The position numbers and the translations under genes were made by a program. A stretch of DNA of 64,000 nucleotides from the NCBI RefSeq assembly GCF_027409185.1, contig NC_084467.1:19272501-19336500 (forward strand), in the 5' to 3' direction. This DNA comes from Cynocephalus volans. Lineage: Eukaryota > Chordata > Mammalia > Dermoptera > Cynocephalidae. Below are positions 1 through 9,160 of the stretch, in pieces (position 1 is the stretch's first letter; each line of letters begins with the position of its first letter). A model generated the notes under the pieces. That model saw nothing but the letters and a program-made list of their open reading frames with translations. It ran no database searches and had not been told where the DNA came from.

Positions 1-509
1 GGAAAAAGGGTTTAGTTAGATCAGGGAGATGAATTGCAGGGGCTGTTAGAAGGGCCTGTCGAAGCTTGAGAAAAGGGCGCTGAGGTGAGGAGAGCAAAGT
101 TTCTTCAGGAGGACCCTTACTCATATTATAGAGATGAAAGGCGCCATTAGGTTTTTTTACAGCGAGTATGGGAGTATTGAAAGGGGAGCGAGTGGGACGG
201 AGATACCCCTTTTTTAATAGGTCCTGAATGATGGGGCTTAACCCGAGGAGGGCTGTTGTGGTTAATGGATACTGAGCCTGACAAATATATTTGGAGGGGT
301 CTTCTAGTTTTATGTGTACAGGGGAACACTGGGCCAGAGCAGGGCTGGCAGTGTCCAAAACTGTGGGGTTAACAAGGTGCGTTAAGATGGGTAAGGACTC
401 CTTTGGAGGGGTGGGATTAGTAGGATCTTGGGCTTGAACTAGCGCTAGGAGGAAGGAAACGGGGGAAGAGGAAGAGGACAGGGGCAAAGTAATGGAGACT
501 TGAAGCCGT
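1..509 (-). pseudogene. pol: ERV pol remnant with internal reverse-transcriptase deletion
   Basis: After the protease the minus strand shows the entrance of reverse transcriptase (SPFNTPILAVKKPNG, about 141-188). About 70 bases further on it reads LLTAPAIHLPDLTKPF (about 6-53), which resembles the thumb/connection region close to RNase H. In intact class I pol genes these two segments are normally some 200 residues apart, so the palm with the catalytic aspartates appears to be deleted around 55-135. The remainder runs off the left edge. Confidence 0.7.
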
Positions 510-765
510 GATAGAATGTCCTGACCCAACAAGGGGACGGGGCATTGTGGCATGACTAGAAAGGAATGGGAGAAAACGGATTGAGTGCTTGAAGGCAGCA
601 GGTTAAAAGAGGGGTTTTTTGGGGAAAGATTTGTTTACCTCCTACCCCGACTATAGGAGAGCTGCTGGAGGTGGTGGGGCCTTTATATTCCCTTAAGACC
701 GAAAAGGTGGCTCCAGTGTCCAGGAGGAAAGATATTGGGTGGCCGTCCACAACCATGGATACCCT
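510..765 (-). pseudogene. pro: ERV aspartic protease, frameshifted
   Basis: On the minus strand, the frame from 756 to 556 carries FLLDTGATFSVL, with the catalytic Asp-Thr-Gly-Ala at 709-720. This is the retropepsin active site. The frame ends in a stop at 556, while a neighbouring frame continues with a PLLGQDIL segment near 510-530, typical of the C-terminal part of class I proteases. This implies a frameshift between about 560 and 640, where there is a T6 run at 613-618. The protease frame also differs from the gag frame, and gag ends in TAA at 780. A simple in-frame stop readthrough is therefore not visible in this copy, which may reflect another indel. Confidence 0.8.
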
Positions 766-779
766 GGGCTCCTGCTTTG

Positions 780-2320
780 TTATAGAGATGGTCGGGAAGG
801 GCCTAAGGCTCCGTCAGTCCTCCTCAGCGAGGCCCACCATATAGGTGGTGTCCACGGTTCGGGGGACTGTGGTGCAGTTGGTCCCTCACCCCTTCGGGTG
901 AGGGGGCAATCAGATCCCCAATGTCCCTTCTTTTTGCATTTTGGACAAGGAGTGGTGGGTGGCCTGGGGGTGAGGCAAGCCTTTGCCCAATGCCCTTCCT
1001 TTCCACATTTAAAGCAGGCTCCAGGTGGAGGCTTAGAGGTGGAGGCTGTGGGAGGGCGCCCGGGGGGTTTGTTAAGCTGGGCCAACATCTGGAAGTTGGC
1101 GTGGTCGGCCTTTTGTTTTCGACGTTCTTTTTCCTCCTCCCGATTATGAAAAACCTTGAAGGCCACTGACAGGATTTCAGTCTGAGGGGTTGCAGGACCC
1201 TGCTCTAATTTTTTAAGTTTAGTTTTAATGTTGGGGTAGGATTGGGCCAGGAAATAGGTCATAAGGACATGCCAGCCATCTTCTGAGTTGGGATCTAAGT
1301 TAGTGTATTGTTGAAAGGCCTGAGTTAATCTATTGAGGAACTCGGAGGGAGTTTCCTCCTTTTTTTGGAAAATTTCTTGAATTTTTTGGAAATTGACGAC
1401 CTTGCGAGCCGATTTTTTGAGGCCAATTATTAAGCAAGAGGCAAAATAGTCTTGAGCCTGGATTCCCTGGGCTGTGTTATAATCCCAATTAGGTTCCTGT
1501 TCTGGGACTGCTTGGGGGCCTGGCGGGTGATTCGGATTGGTATGATGGGTGTCAGTGGCATGGGTTTGGGCTGACTCCCAGACCCTGCAGCGTTCCTCAG
1601 GGAGGAAGGTATTGGCTAGGAGCATGAAGATGTCGTGATGTGTGAGGCTGTAGGCCTGCAGGATCCATTGGAATTCTTTAATGTAGGTGGTAGGGTCAGT
1701 AGAGAAAGAGCCTAGTCTTTTTTCTAATTCTGTAAGGTCAGCTAGGGAAAAGGGAACATGGACCCTAGCTACTCCTTCAGCCCCAGCTACCTCACGTAGT
1801 GGGGCGATTGTTAAAGGGGCAGGGGGAGGTCCTCGAGAACGGGTGAAAGGGGGGCTTAGTGGGTCAGGAGTAGGTGAGGGTAAAGACGGGGGAGTGGATG
1901 GCGCAGGAGGTGCAGAAGGTGACGTGGATGATCGGGGTGGAGGAGCGGATGCCGGAGGCACTGGGGAAGGAGGAGGTAGGTAGGGTGGGGGTTCATACAG
2001 GTTTAAAAGGACTTGAGAGGGAGCACAGGAGGAGCAGAGGGCGGGGTTCTGAGCCAAGAGGCGAAAAGCCTCGATGTAGGGGATCTCCTTCGATTTTTTA
2101 GGTGCTGGCAGTAGTTAAAGAGGTCTCGTAGAATGTTAGGATCTAGTGTGCCCTCAGGGGGCCATGTGTTTTGATTATCTAAAGGATAATAAGGCCAATC
2201 TTGTGTACAGAATTTGGTGAGGAGTTTGGGTTCAATATCCGGCCTGAGGGAAAGGTTGGTGAGGTTTTTCAGAAGGCATTGAAGTGGAGAGTCCCCTAGG
2301 GAGGAGGAGGAAGCGCCCAT
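780..2320 (-). pseudogene. gag: ERV gag (matrix, capsid, two-knuckle nucleocapsid), frameshifted
   Basis: Structural polyprotein of the retrovirus. The ATG at 2320 gives MGASSSS, with Gly2 in a myristoylation context. This first frame stays open to 2003. A second frame, open down to 780 (ATG at 2057, 425 residues), carries the rest of Gag: a PPPY late-domain motif (1980-1991), a long proline/serine-rich linker, a capsid with a major-homology-like segment (QKKEETPSEFLNRL) and a charged region rich in Glu, Lys and Arg. Two CCHC zinc knuckles follow, CFKCGKEGHWAKAC (975-1016) and CPKCKKKGHWGSDC (906-947). The two frames differ by one indel, most simply in the homopolymer at 2094-2099. Apart from that break I see no internal stop, so this is an unusually well-preserved gag. 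Two knuckles rather than one argue against an MLV-like lineage and for the ERV-F/H group. Confidence 0.9.
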
Positions 2321-3007
2321 TCTGGTCTCTTAATGGGAATTTAGACAGAAATCGGACAGAGATTTAGTGATAGGACAGATCCTTCAGCCGGTTGGGAAAG
2401 GCAGGATCCTAGAGGGCGTCCCCAGTAGGTCACGTCAGTCCCGGCAGGTTCAGGTACGAACCAGGAGGAGAGAAGGGAGGTGTGGGTCGTCACTCAGACC
2501 TCCACTTCTCTAGGGCAAAAGCCCGGTGCCTGAAGGAACCTAGCGCCAGGATTTTCTGGTCGGCTCCCGGACCCGGGAAGTGGAGAGAAGAGAGTGGTGG
2601 ACAGGAGGGTGAAAGAGAGAAGGAGAGAACAGAATGGGGCTTTTAACCTCCAAAAATGAAAGTGGTGGGGTGGGATATGGGCGTTAGGGGCTACCGGATG
2701 ATCATGGCTAGACTCCCTGTGGTAGCCTGAAAAAGGGCTGGTGCCCTTTAGGAAAGGGGGCTTACCTAATGATGAGCCGGTGGTGAGTGGAAGGAGCCAG
2801 CGCCAAAAAGAATGGACGAGGGTGGACCGTCAGTGGTGAGCGGTGGAAGGGAGGCTGGTCCTGGCGGGACGGAGTTCCCGAGGGGCGACTCGAAAAGTGC
2901 TGCTGCTGCGATTTGAAAAGTGTTACAGCTCGAGGGAGCCACGAGGGGCGGCTTGGAAAGTGTTGCCGCTGCGATCCGAAAAGTGTCACCGCCCAAGAGA
3001 AACTCCG
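2321..3007 (-). other. ERV 5' untranslated leader (packaging region)
   Basis: The sequence between primer site and gag start has no long open frame that looks genuine. The segment next to the primer site (2872-2997) is a diverged 63-bp tandem duplication, listed separately. By position the leader would hold the dimerisation/packaging signal and the splice donor, but I cannot pin either down by eye. Confidence 0.6.
2872..2997 (-). repeat. Two-copy 63-bp tandem repeat in the ERV leader
   Basis: Units 2872-2934 and 2935-2997 align end to end with scattered substitutions. Both contain cgaggggcg, gaaa(a)gtg, a (t/c)gctgcgat core and a second gaaaagtgt. The copies are clearly related but diverged, so the duplication is not recent. 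Confidence 0.75.
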
Positions 3008-3025
3008 TCCCGGGTTTCGGCACCA
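3008..3025 (-). other. Retroviral primer binding site, tRNA-Phe
   Basis: The minus strand reads TGGTGCCGAAACCCGGGA. This is the complement of the CCA-bearing 3' end of mammalian tRNA-Phe. It lies two bases inside the LTR, where minus-strand DNA synthesis would be primed. This is the main evidence for an F-type element. Confidence 0.9.
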
Positions 3026-3027
3026 AA

Positions 3028-3310
3028 TGAAAGGACGAGTGGACACCAGTTGACGATCCACCAGAGAGAGCTCGTTTATTAGGCGGCACACACACATATA
3101 TATAGGGCTTTTAGGGAAGGCTGATTGGCTTAAAATACAATCCCTACTTAGCATACCGCATGGGGCTTGGGGGGGAGCTGATTGGTGTGCGATTCGCGCC
3201 AGCGGGAAGGAGAATGCGGAAGAGAAGGGCAACCAGCGCCATGATGGGGTGTGGCCGAGAAGGACTTATGTGATCAGGGTGTGATCCCTTGGGGCATTTG
3301 GGTTCTTACA
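3028..3310 (-). repeat. 5' LTR of the ERV (about 283 bp)
   Basis: On the minus strand it begins TGTAAGAACCC at 3310 and ends TTTCA at 3028, so it has TG...CA ends, two bases from the primer binding site. It contains two CCAAT boxes (seen as attgg near 3122-3126 and 3181-3185), a TATATATA box at 3096-3104 and an AATAAA signal at 3075-3080. The partner LTR lies beyond the left edge, so LTR divergence and target-site duplication cannot be assessed here. Confidence 0.82.
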
Positions 3311-3432
3311 CTATGTCTCAAACATAAGAGTTGAAAAGGATTTTAGATCATGTATTTAGGTATCCTAATTATCTGCAATATTAAGACTCACTGAATAATA
3401 AGGTTGGCTGTCACATTGTTAGAGATAACTTG

Positions 3433-3948
3433 TGTGAAGGTTAATTCTAGATGTCAACTTGGTTAGATGAAGGAATGCTGAGAAACCTGGTAAAGTGATC
3501 TTTTCAGGTGTGTACATGAGGGTGTTTCCAGCAGAGATTAGTATGAGAGTCTGAGTGGCCTGGGTGGGAAAGACCCACCCTCAGTGTGGGTGGGAACCAT
3601 CCAATTCGCTGGGAGTCTGGAGAGAACAAAAGACAGAGGAAAGAGGTGAAGCCCTCTCTCTCTCGATCTGCTGGAGCTGGGATACTCTTTTCTTTCCTAT
3701 CCGTGGACATCGGAGCTTGAAACTCTCCAGCTTTTGGGTTCCAGAACTTACACCAAGGACACCATCAGCTTCCCTGGTTCTGAGACCTTTGGACTTGGAC
3801 TGAGTCACGCTACCAGCATCCAGTTTATAGAAGGCCTATCGTGGGACTTCTTCATAGCTACGTGAGCTAATTCCCCTAATAAATCCCTCTCATATAATTA
3901 TAACATATCCTGTTGATTCTGTCTCTTTGGAGAACCCTGACTAATACA
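3433..3948 (+). repeat. MLT2-type (ERVL) solo LTR
   Basis: It starts tgtgaaggttaattctag, carries the family-like stretch ending in gtgggtgggaaccatccaatt, has AATAAA at 3878-3883 and ends ggagaaccctgactaataca. This is the layout of the old mammalian ERVL LTRs called MLT2. I recognise it from memory of the consensus, so the subfamily is not assigned. Confidence 0.75.
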
Positions 3949-3959
3949 ACTTGTTTTAC

Positions 3960-4222
3960 AGATTCCACGTTCTGTCTTGATTCGTATTCCATAAGTACTT
4001 AAGGAGCATTGTACCAGCCACTGTTACAAGTTCTAGGGAGACAGTGGTGAACAGATGAAGTGTCTGCCCTCCCAGAACACAGGGAGAGAAAGAGCATATA
4101 ACAAGCACCAAGAAGGAAATGAAATAGTGTAGAGTAATAGGGAGTGACTTGTTGGGTGGTGATTTTTAACTAGTGTGATCAGAGAAGGCCTATCCAAAGA
4201 AGTGACATTTGAAATTGGACCT

Positions 4223-4240
<18 letters not shown>
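3960..4240 (+). repeat. L2 LINE 3' fragment and poly(A) tract
   Basis: Text such as gagacagtggtgaacagatga and gagaaggcctatccaaagaagtgacattt matches the L2 3' region. An A tract at about 4232-4253 follows. Confidence 0.65.
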
Positions 4241-4255
<15 letters not shown>

Positions 4256-4557
4256 TAAAATATTTAATTATCCCTGACTTCTATAATTTAATTGAAAATC
4301 ATCCTAATATAATTTAAGTAACTTTGTTGTGTATATATAAACAAAATACTTTATAATTTTTTATCTTGATTTATTGAGATTCCATATATCGAAGCAAATA
4401 TAAGACATCTTTGAGATAATGGTACCTTCCCTACATTGAAGCTTTTTTTTTCCCCAATAAGCTCAAATCTAATCGGAAGCAATCTGCAACTCCCATATCA
4501 AGGTAGGATTGAAGACTCTTGGGTCCTAAGAGACAGCTGGATTCCCCTTGTCTATAT

Positions 4558-4751
4558 GTTCCTAATCTTTCCAAAGCAGGGTGCTCCCATGGGTGGGGCT
4601 GGGATAATTTAGGAGTAAGGGAGCTCAGGATAGACATGTTCTCCATACTGCCTAGTTCCTAATCTTTCCAAAGCAGGGTGCTCCCATGGGTGGGGCTGGG
4701 ATAATTTAGGAGTAAGGGAGCTCAGGATAGACATGTTCTCCATACTGCCTA
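4558..4751 (+). repeat. Perfect 97-bp tandem duplication
   Basis: Positions 4558-4654 and 4655-4751 are identical by eye, head to tail with no spacer. The unit starts gttcctaatctttccaaag and ends atactgccta. The sequence itself is not a repeat family I recognise. Identity indicates a very recent duplication in this intron, or an assembly artefact. Confidence 0.95.
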
Positions 4752-4959
4752 GCACAGAGCCTCACTTTTGAGCCTTGCTGTTCATTAAATATGTTCTAAG
4801 AAAAAGATTGAGAAGATAATCTACAGGGCTCAGGATACCAACATTTATGTTGAACCCTCATAAATTAATTTCAATGACCATCTGTTTTCTTTTTATTTCC
4901 TTACTGATTTACATTTCTATTTTAAGTTTTATAGGTCCTATTAAGACAGCAGAACATGT

Positions 4960-6230
4960 ATTTGCGTGTGTGTGTATAAACAAAAAATTAAATAAATAAA
5001 ATATATTGAGAGTACCACCGAAGTATGTTTACTGGTTTGGGTGTACAAGGAACTTTTTTTTTCCCTAAGCCATTTTAAGAGTAAGTTGCCAACAGCGATG
5101 GCTTTCACTCCCAATACTTCAGTGTTTATTTCTTACAAACAAGAGCATTCTCCTACGAGAAAAAAAAAAAAAATTCTCCTGGGAGAAAAAATCAGGAATT
5201 TAACATTGATACATTACTCCCTTCTTATCCTTAGACCCCATGCAGGATTTGCCAGTTGTCCCAATAATGTCCTTTACGGTAGAAATATCCAGTCCCTCAT
5301 CATGCATCGCGTGTCGTTGTCAGCTCTCTTTAGTCTCTTTCCGTCTGGAAGAGTTCCTAGGCTTTCCTACCCTTTCATGACGTTCATGCTCTTGAAGGTC
5401 ACAGGCCAGTTATTTTGTAGCATGGCTCTCAGTTTGGGTGTGTCTGACGTTTCCTCAGGGTTAGGTTCAGGTTGTCCATCTTTGGCAGGAACATCACAGA
5501 AGTGATGCTGTTGTCTTCTTGCTGCATCCTGTCAGCTGGTGTGACTTTGGTTTGTCTTATTACTGATGAAATTCATTCTGAGCCCTTGATTAAAGTGGTG
5601 TCTGCCAGAAGTCTCTGCTGTCAAGTTATTCTTTTTCTCCTTGTAATTAATAAGTATTTTGTGGGTGGTACTTTAAAACTGTAAATAATCTGTTTCTCCT
5701 TCAAACTTTCAGTGTATTCAATTTCTTTATACAGTAAGGCTGTTTATGGTTTCCTATTTTACTCATTGGTTATGATCTGTTACTGTCATTATTTTGATGC
5801 TCAAATTTGTCCCAAATTTGGCCAGCGGTTGCCCTTCCAGATGACTTCTGTATCTTTTTGACATGTGTCCATCATTCTTTGAGTGCTTCTGTATTTTCTA
5901 GCACAATTAAGATATTCCAAGGTTATTTTGTACTTTCCCTTCCTCAGCCCTGGGATCAGCTATTTCTCCAAGGAGCCCTGATTTCTTTCAGTGGGAAACA
6001 GTATTGAGAAACAAGATATGGAGTAAGCTGGGCTCATTGCTCTCTGACTGTCGCTGTTCCTGGGCCTCTCAGGGACAGAGCTAGGAAGTGTGTGGGTGCA
6101 TACGTACATGTGTTCACACTTACACTTCCAACTCCAGTCCAACACAGAAGTCACTTCTGGTTTCCTCCCTTTTCTAATTTGTAACTCTTTTACTAGCTTT
6201 CGTTATCTTGTTATGTTCACTTATTCAGTC
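4960..6230 (+). repeat. Ancient L1 (L1ME/L1M-type) 3' UTR
   Basis: The stretch about 5810-6110 (cttctgtatctttttgacatg, tactttcccttcctcagccc, tctccaaggagccctgattt) matches the 3' UTR of old mammalian L1M elements in + orientation. Upstream text from about 5040 reads like the same element. No coding frame survives. Confidence 0.65.
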
Positions 6231-6439
6231 ACGACCCCCAGGTGTAACTGCTACCACCCCCTTTCCCATGTGTGCTGGGCCGCCCTCCTGCACAGACTCA
6301 TCCTCACCTGCTCGGACTCCTCTCCCCGCTGCCGGCTGGGCTGCCCACATAGAACCCCCTCTCACCCTCTCATCCTGTTTGGGCTTCGACCTCTTGCCCG
6401 CTTTCCCTTCCACTGAGATACCCTTGCTCCTCAGGCACG

Positions 6440-6535
6440 CTGTCCTTACCCCTGTGGGCTCCAGCACCTAGAACAGTACCTGGGCTTATTGAATGAGTGG
6501 GTGAATAGGTGAGTGGAGGAACAGACAGAATTGAA
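6440..6535 (+). repeat. L2-like 3' end
   Basis: cagcacctagaacagtacct followed by ttgaatgagtgggtgaat is the usual L2 3' terminus. Confidence 0.55.
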
Positions 6536-6713
6536 CAAGGCACACAAACACACAGATCTAGGTGGAGACCTCAGAGACAGAACAGATCTCCAGGCAATGT
6601 CAACCCCTAAGCATATGGGCAAGTCCAGGCATGAAACATTTTATCTTCGTGCATAACTGACCTTAATGAATGAAGAAGAATCCCATCTTGATGCTCCACA
6701 TTTTCCTTATATA

Positions 6714-7039
6714 CAGTCGTCCCTTAGTATCCATGGGGGATTGGTTTTAGGACACCCCGTGGATACCCAAATCCACAATTCTCAAGTCCCTATGTAAAAG
6801 GCATAGTTTTTGCATATAACCTACACACATCTTTTTGTATGCTTTAAATCATCTCTAGGTTACAACACCTAATACAGTGCCTACGCATGACTTCGTGTGG
6901 ATTCAGTGTAGTATTCAATGTACAGCAAATTCAAGTTTTGCTTTTTGGAACTTCGTGTAATTTTTTTCTTCTGAACAGTTTTGATCCTCGGTTGGTCGGA
7001 TCCACGGATACTGAACCCACAGACACAGAGTACCAACTG
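6714..7039 (+). mobile_element. MER2 (Tigger-type) nonautonomous DNA transposon
   Basis: The ends are cagtcgtcccttagtatcc and the inverted accaactg, flanked by TA on both sides (6712-6713 and 7040-7041), as expected for a Tc1/mariner-Pogo insertion. The interior matches the roughly 345-bp MER2 consensus (catataacctacacacatct, taaatcatctctaggttac). It has no coding capacity. Confidence 0.9.
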
Positions 7040-7720
7040 TAATTTGATAACTTCATATCAGCCCCTTCCATTTGTTGTAAGTGGCTTTGCATTCTCCCAT
7101 GCCAGCTCGGCATCATGAATAGCATGCATAGTAAACCATTTTCAAGGCCATCATCAAATAGTCATAAAATGGAAATAAAACAAAAAAAAATTAAGCAAGA
7201 TTAAAAGCCACCAATAGGAAAACAATGTGTTTTTTCACTGTGTTGCACTTGATTATAGGTACAATTAACCTAACAAACAAACAAAAACACTGCTATCCTT
7301 TCCCTCAATTTGAGTCGAGTCAGAGTTCTTAGCAGAGTAACAGATCCGTCATTGTCAACTGAGAGGCAGTGTTCTCTGCTTCAAAGTTTTGAGGGTCATG
7401 GGTCAAGTTCTGAGGAATTCTGGGAAGGTGGGTCACTGATGTCATTAATCAGTGGTGCACCTTATCACCTGCTGCACCCTAGTGTCCTGGAGGGCATGTC
7501 TCCTAGAGGACTGCTCCAGCAGTGGGACTGGCAGGAGGGGCAGATTCTAGTTTTCCATCGGCGACCTCCGTAGGACCTGCTATCTAGTTCATATTGTGTC
7601 ATCGCTGTGCATTCACCTCCTTCCCAGGGAATCCACTTTCTATGGAAGAGTGACTTCCTTTTCTGACCTCAGCTTGGCAAGTGGACTATTGTGAAAGCTC
7701 TACCCTATTTCTGTTAATAA
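7040..7720. other. Intronic sequence, nothing recognised
   Basis: Unique-looking RCAN3 intron. The open frame around 7310-7573 has no recognisable domain, splice context or repeat signature. Confidence 0.5.
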
Positions 7721-7724
7721 TAGT

Positions 7725-7895
7725 ACTCCCTGTGTATTTGAGATATTCTAAGATCTTTAAGTATTCACTCTTCACCCTCACAACAAGCCAGTGAAGTGGA
7801 TACCTGGTTATTCTAATTTAACAGGTAAGGAAACTGTAGGCACAGCAAAGGTAAGTAACTTGCCCTAGGTCACACAGCTATATATAGCTTAATAG
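7725..7895 (-). repeat. MIR SINE fragment
   Basis: aggtaaggaaactgtaggcac and aagtaacttgccctaggtca are the conserved MIR core, read in the reverse orientation. Confidence 0.75.
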
Positions 7896-8960
7896 AGGAT
7901 GTCTTGGTGAGCAGTGTCATGGATTTCCTCCTGCAGCTGGAATGGATCTGCTACAATACTGACCTTGAAAACTGAACCCTGAGTGCTTGGAACAGCAATC
8001 TGGGCACCTGAAACAGTTTTCCTTGTTCCTGGGGAGACTCACATGGTTTGTAGGGGAAGAATGACCTTTGTCGTTTTTCTTGCCTATGTCTTAGATCAAA
8101 ACTCTATGTTTGATCCCTCGTGTCTGGAATGGTTTGCAAACCTGAAAGTGTTTCATGGGCTATTTTGAGGCTTTAGATTAGATAATTGCTTACCTGTAAT
8201 CTGACTGCCTCTTGGAGATGCCTGCCAACAACCAAAGAGCTCAGCGATGTAGTGAGATGACAGGATGAGCAGGAGGCAGAAACCTGCTCTTTCTCTTCCA
8301 GGGGGCTTTGTAATCTGCTCTTCTGACTTCTCCGCTCTTTACAGTAAACCAAACAACCTGTAGGCAAAAAAAAAAAAAAAAAAAAACCAACGCTGCTGTC
8401 AAGAGGTGGAATCTCATTAGAAATTCTCACATTTGTGGTTTTGAAGATTACACTTCTGTAGATATTCCCTAGAAAAGCAAAATAAAAATACTTTTGTTTA
8501 TGGATGGGCTACAGGGATTGAATATCATTGACTGAGTGCAGTACCTTCATATCTTGAAAATTGAGTGTCTATGTAGAGACTCTTCGACTAGAGACCTACC
8601 TGCTACTGCCTGATCAGCTTTAGTATTTGTGTTGTAATTGGGTGGTAGCTGTGGTTGTGGATCTTTTCCTCTCAAGTGGCAAACTGCATATTCTAGATGT
8701 TTTGAAGCTAGCAGTTGGCCACCAAACTGCTTGAAAATGACTTCTGCATTGTGCGCACATCTTCAGTACAAGCACAATCATAGACCTTTTCCAACTTAGC
8801 TATGGAAGGAAGAAAATTTTTATAACCAAAATTAGTACTAAAGCTAAGGCCAAAGCCAACCTTTCTGAGCTCACAGTCAGGTCCATGGCTGATGCTCATG
8901 GAGCAGGGCTGTGGCCCCCACAGGCTCTGCTCAGCAGCGGAGAGGGCCCATGTGCTGCTA
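7896..8960. other. Intronic sequence with an A23 tract; no gene seen
   Basis: Apart from an A run at about 8364-8386, nothing is recognisable on either strand. Confidence 0.45.
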
Positions 8961-8979
8961 TAACTACCTGAGACCATCC

Positions 8980-9160
8980 CTTATTTTGTTTTCCCTTATA
9001 CATTTTTTTTTTTAATTTGGTAAAACTTAACCTACAGTGAAATATACAGATCTTTGAGTGTGTGGTTTGGTGAGTTTTGACAGTATCTACCTGTGTAACC
9101 AACTCTCCAATCAAGAATATTTCTGTCCCTCCACGCTGATGCCAATCCATAGTTGGTTAC
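8980..9160 (-). repeat. L1M-like 3' fragment
   Basis: aacctacagtgaaatataca and gtaaccaactctccaatcaa resemble the antisense form of old L1 sequence (the ...gtgtaaccaccacc... segment). Confidence 0.5.

Larger units (their letters stand above)
1..3310 (-). mobile_element. Class I (tRNA-Phe primed) endogenous retrovirus, 5' part, antisense to RCAN3
   Basis: Read on the minus strand, the order is LTR (3310-3028), primer binding site (3025-3008), leader (3007-2321), gag (2320-780), protease (about 765-510) and pol remnant (to position 1). The element runs off the left edge, so the 3' part of pol, any env and the 3' LTR are not visible. Gag has a gammaretrovirus-like capsid and two CCHC knuckles, and the primer site matches tRNA-Phe. 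Both features fit the ERV-F/H group of class I elements. Gag, protease and pol all carry breaks, so the locus is defective as seen. It sits in a large RCAN3 intron in the opposite orientation to the gene, as is typical of retained proviruses. Confidence 0.9.

Noticed and set aside
739..2101. Several + strand open frames opposite the ERV gag
   Set aside because: They are shadows of the open antisense gag frame and contain no recognisable domain.
5041..5505. 154-aa open frame as a gene
   Set aside because: It lies in an old L1-like 3' region, has no domain and no convincing splice or promoter context.
7310..7573. Possible small exon or gene (87 aa)
   Set aside because: No flanking splice consensus that makes sense with RCAN3 phase, and no similarity recognised.
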